A stretch of 64,000 bases of DNA, taken from positions 5,890,001-5,954,000 of the forward strand of contig NZ_CP118527.1 of assembly GCF_028885415.1 (NCBI RefSeq). The letters are read 5' to 3'. Positions 63,926 through 64,000 of the stretch are shown one piece after another. Below the pieces are notes generated by a model. That model searched no databases, had not been told where the DNA came from, and was given only the letters and a program-made list of their open reading frames with translations. Position numbers and translations under genes: made by a program. The DNA is from Streptomyces coeruleorubidus. GTDB lineage: Bacteria > Actinomycetota > Actinomycetes > Streptomycetales > Streptomycetaceae. Numbering within the stretch: the first letter of the stretch is position 1; every line of letters begins with the position of its first letter.

Positions 63926-64000
63926 TCAGTACGGGAAGGTCCAGGGCGCCGGCGGCCTGGGGCTGTACGGGAGCTTGGTCCAGCCGTCGGGGGTCACCTG
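63926..64000 (-). CDS. C-terminal end of an unidentified gene (partial)
   Basis: The minus strand reads QVTPDGWTKLPYSPRPPAPW then TFPY and TGA (complement of 63926-63928), running off the window edge. Only 24 residues are visible, so the family cannot be named. The coding frame has typical GC-rich codon use. Confidence 0.5.
   Translation of the reverse strand, partial: QVTPDGWTKLPYSPRPPAPWTFPY

Noticed and set aside
1..64000. tRNA or rRNA genes
   Set aside because: I looked for cloverleaf-like segments and the TTCGANTC loop in gaps and saw none that held together; a covariance scan would settle this.

Overview
The window is a high-GC actinobacterial chromosome segment, almost certainly Streptomyces. 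Its backbone is the str (rpsL-rpsG-fusA-tuf), S10, spc and alpha ribosomal clusters, followed by truA, rplM-rpsI, glmM, coaA and glmS, all on the + strand except coaA. From memory this is the gene order of the Streptomyces coelicolor region from rpsL to glmS. Frequent GTG starts, ATGA/GTGA/TGATG gene overlaps and a strong G/C third-position bias fit the genus.

Layout. 1-4142: end of rpsL, rpsG, fusA, tuf and a strong terminator. 4143-27480: an accessory island between tuf and rpsJ. Its left part (4162-10169) holds a holin-like membrane protein, an overlapping small gene pair that could be a toxin-antitoxin system, a frameshifted HTH/zinc-finger gene, a WhiJ/Scr1-type regulatory trio (RsbW-like ATPase, HTH-DUF5753, DUF397), a TetR-transporter pair and a GNAT acetyltransferase with a TTA codon. 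Its right part (10588-27463) is a polymorphic-toxin locus with two Rhs/YD-repeat toxin genes. Each has a WXG100-like N-terminus, a transmembrane segment, a DUF6531-type region, YD repeats and a variable C-terminal toxin. Each is followed by immunity-type genes and by intact or decayed copies of an unrecognised ~150-residue family. The second rhs gene is cut by a complete 904-bp IS5-family element with clear inverted repeats and a TAA target duplication.

27530-44574: S10 operon (rpsJ to rpsQ), a hairpin-rich spacer, spc operon (rplN to rplO, secY, adk, map, infA, rpmJ) and alpha operon (rpsM, rpsK, rpoA, rplQ). rpsD is absent from the usual alpha position. 44596-53283: truA, then a cell-envelope cluster: a divergent lipoprotein with possible metallohydrolase motifs, a CapA/PgsA-like lipoprotein, a protein with two sensor-HAMP units and no output domain, a PgsB-like ATP-dependent amide ligase, a PgsC-like membrane protein and an NlpC/P60 peptidase. 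Together these look like a poly-gamma-glutamate (or related polyamide) synthesis, export and trimming system placed between core translation genes. 53303-64000: a secreted protein, rplM-rpsI, glmM, a DUF389 protein, coaA, a DrrAB-like ABC exporter, glmS, an exported SH3-like protein and the end of one more gene.

The S10 and rplM units share a near-identical promoter (TTGACC, 16-17 bp, TATTCT). All functional calls come from reading translated sequence and recalling families; no search was run. The parts most worth following up are the Pgs-like cluster with its double-HAMP protein, and the duplicated, IS-disrupted Rhs locus with decaying immunity copies.
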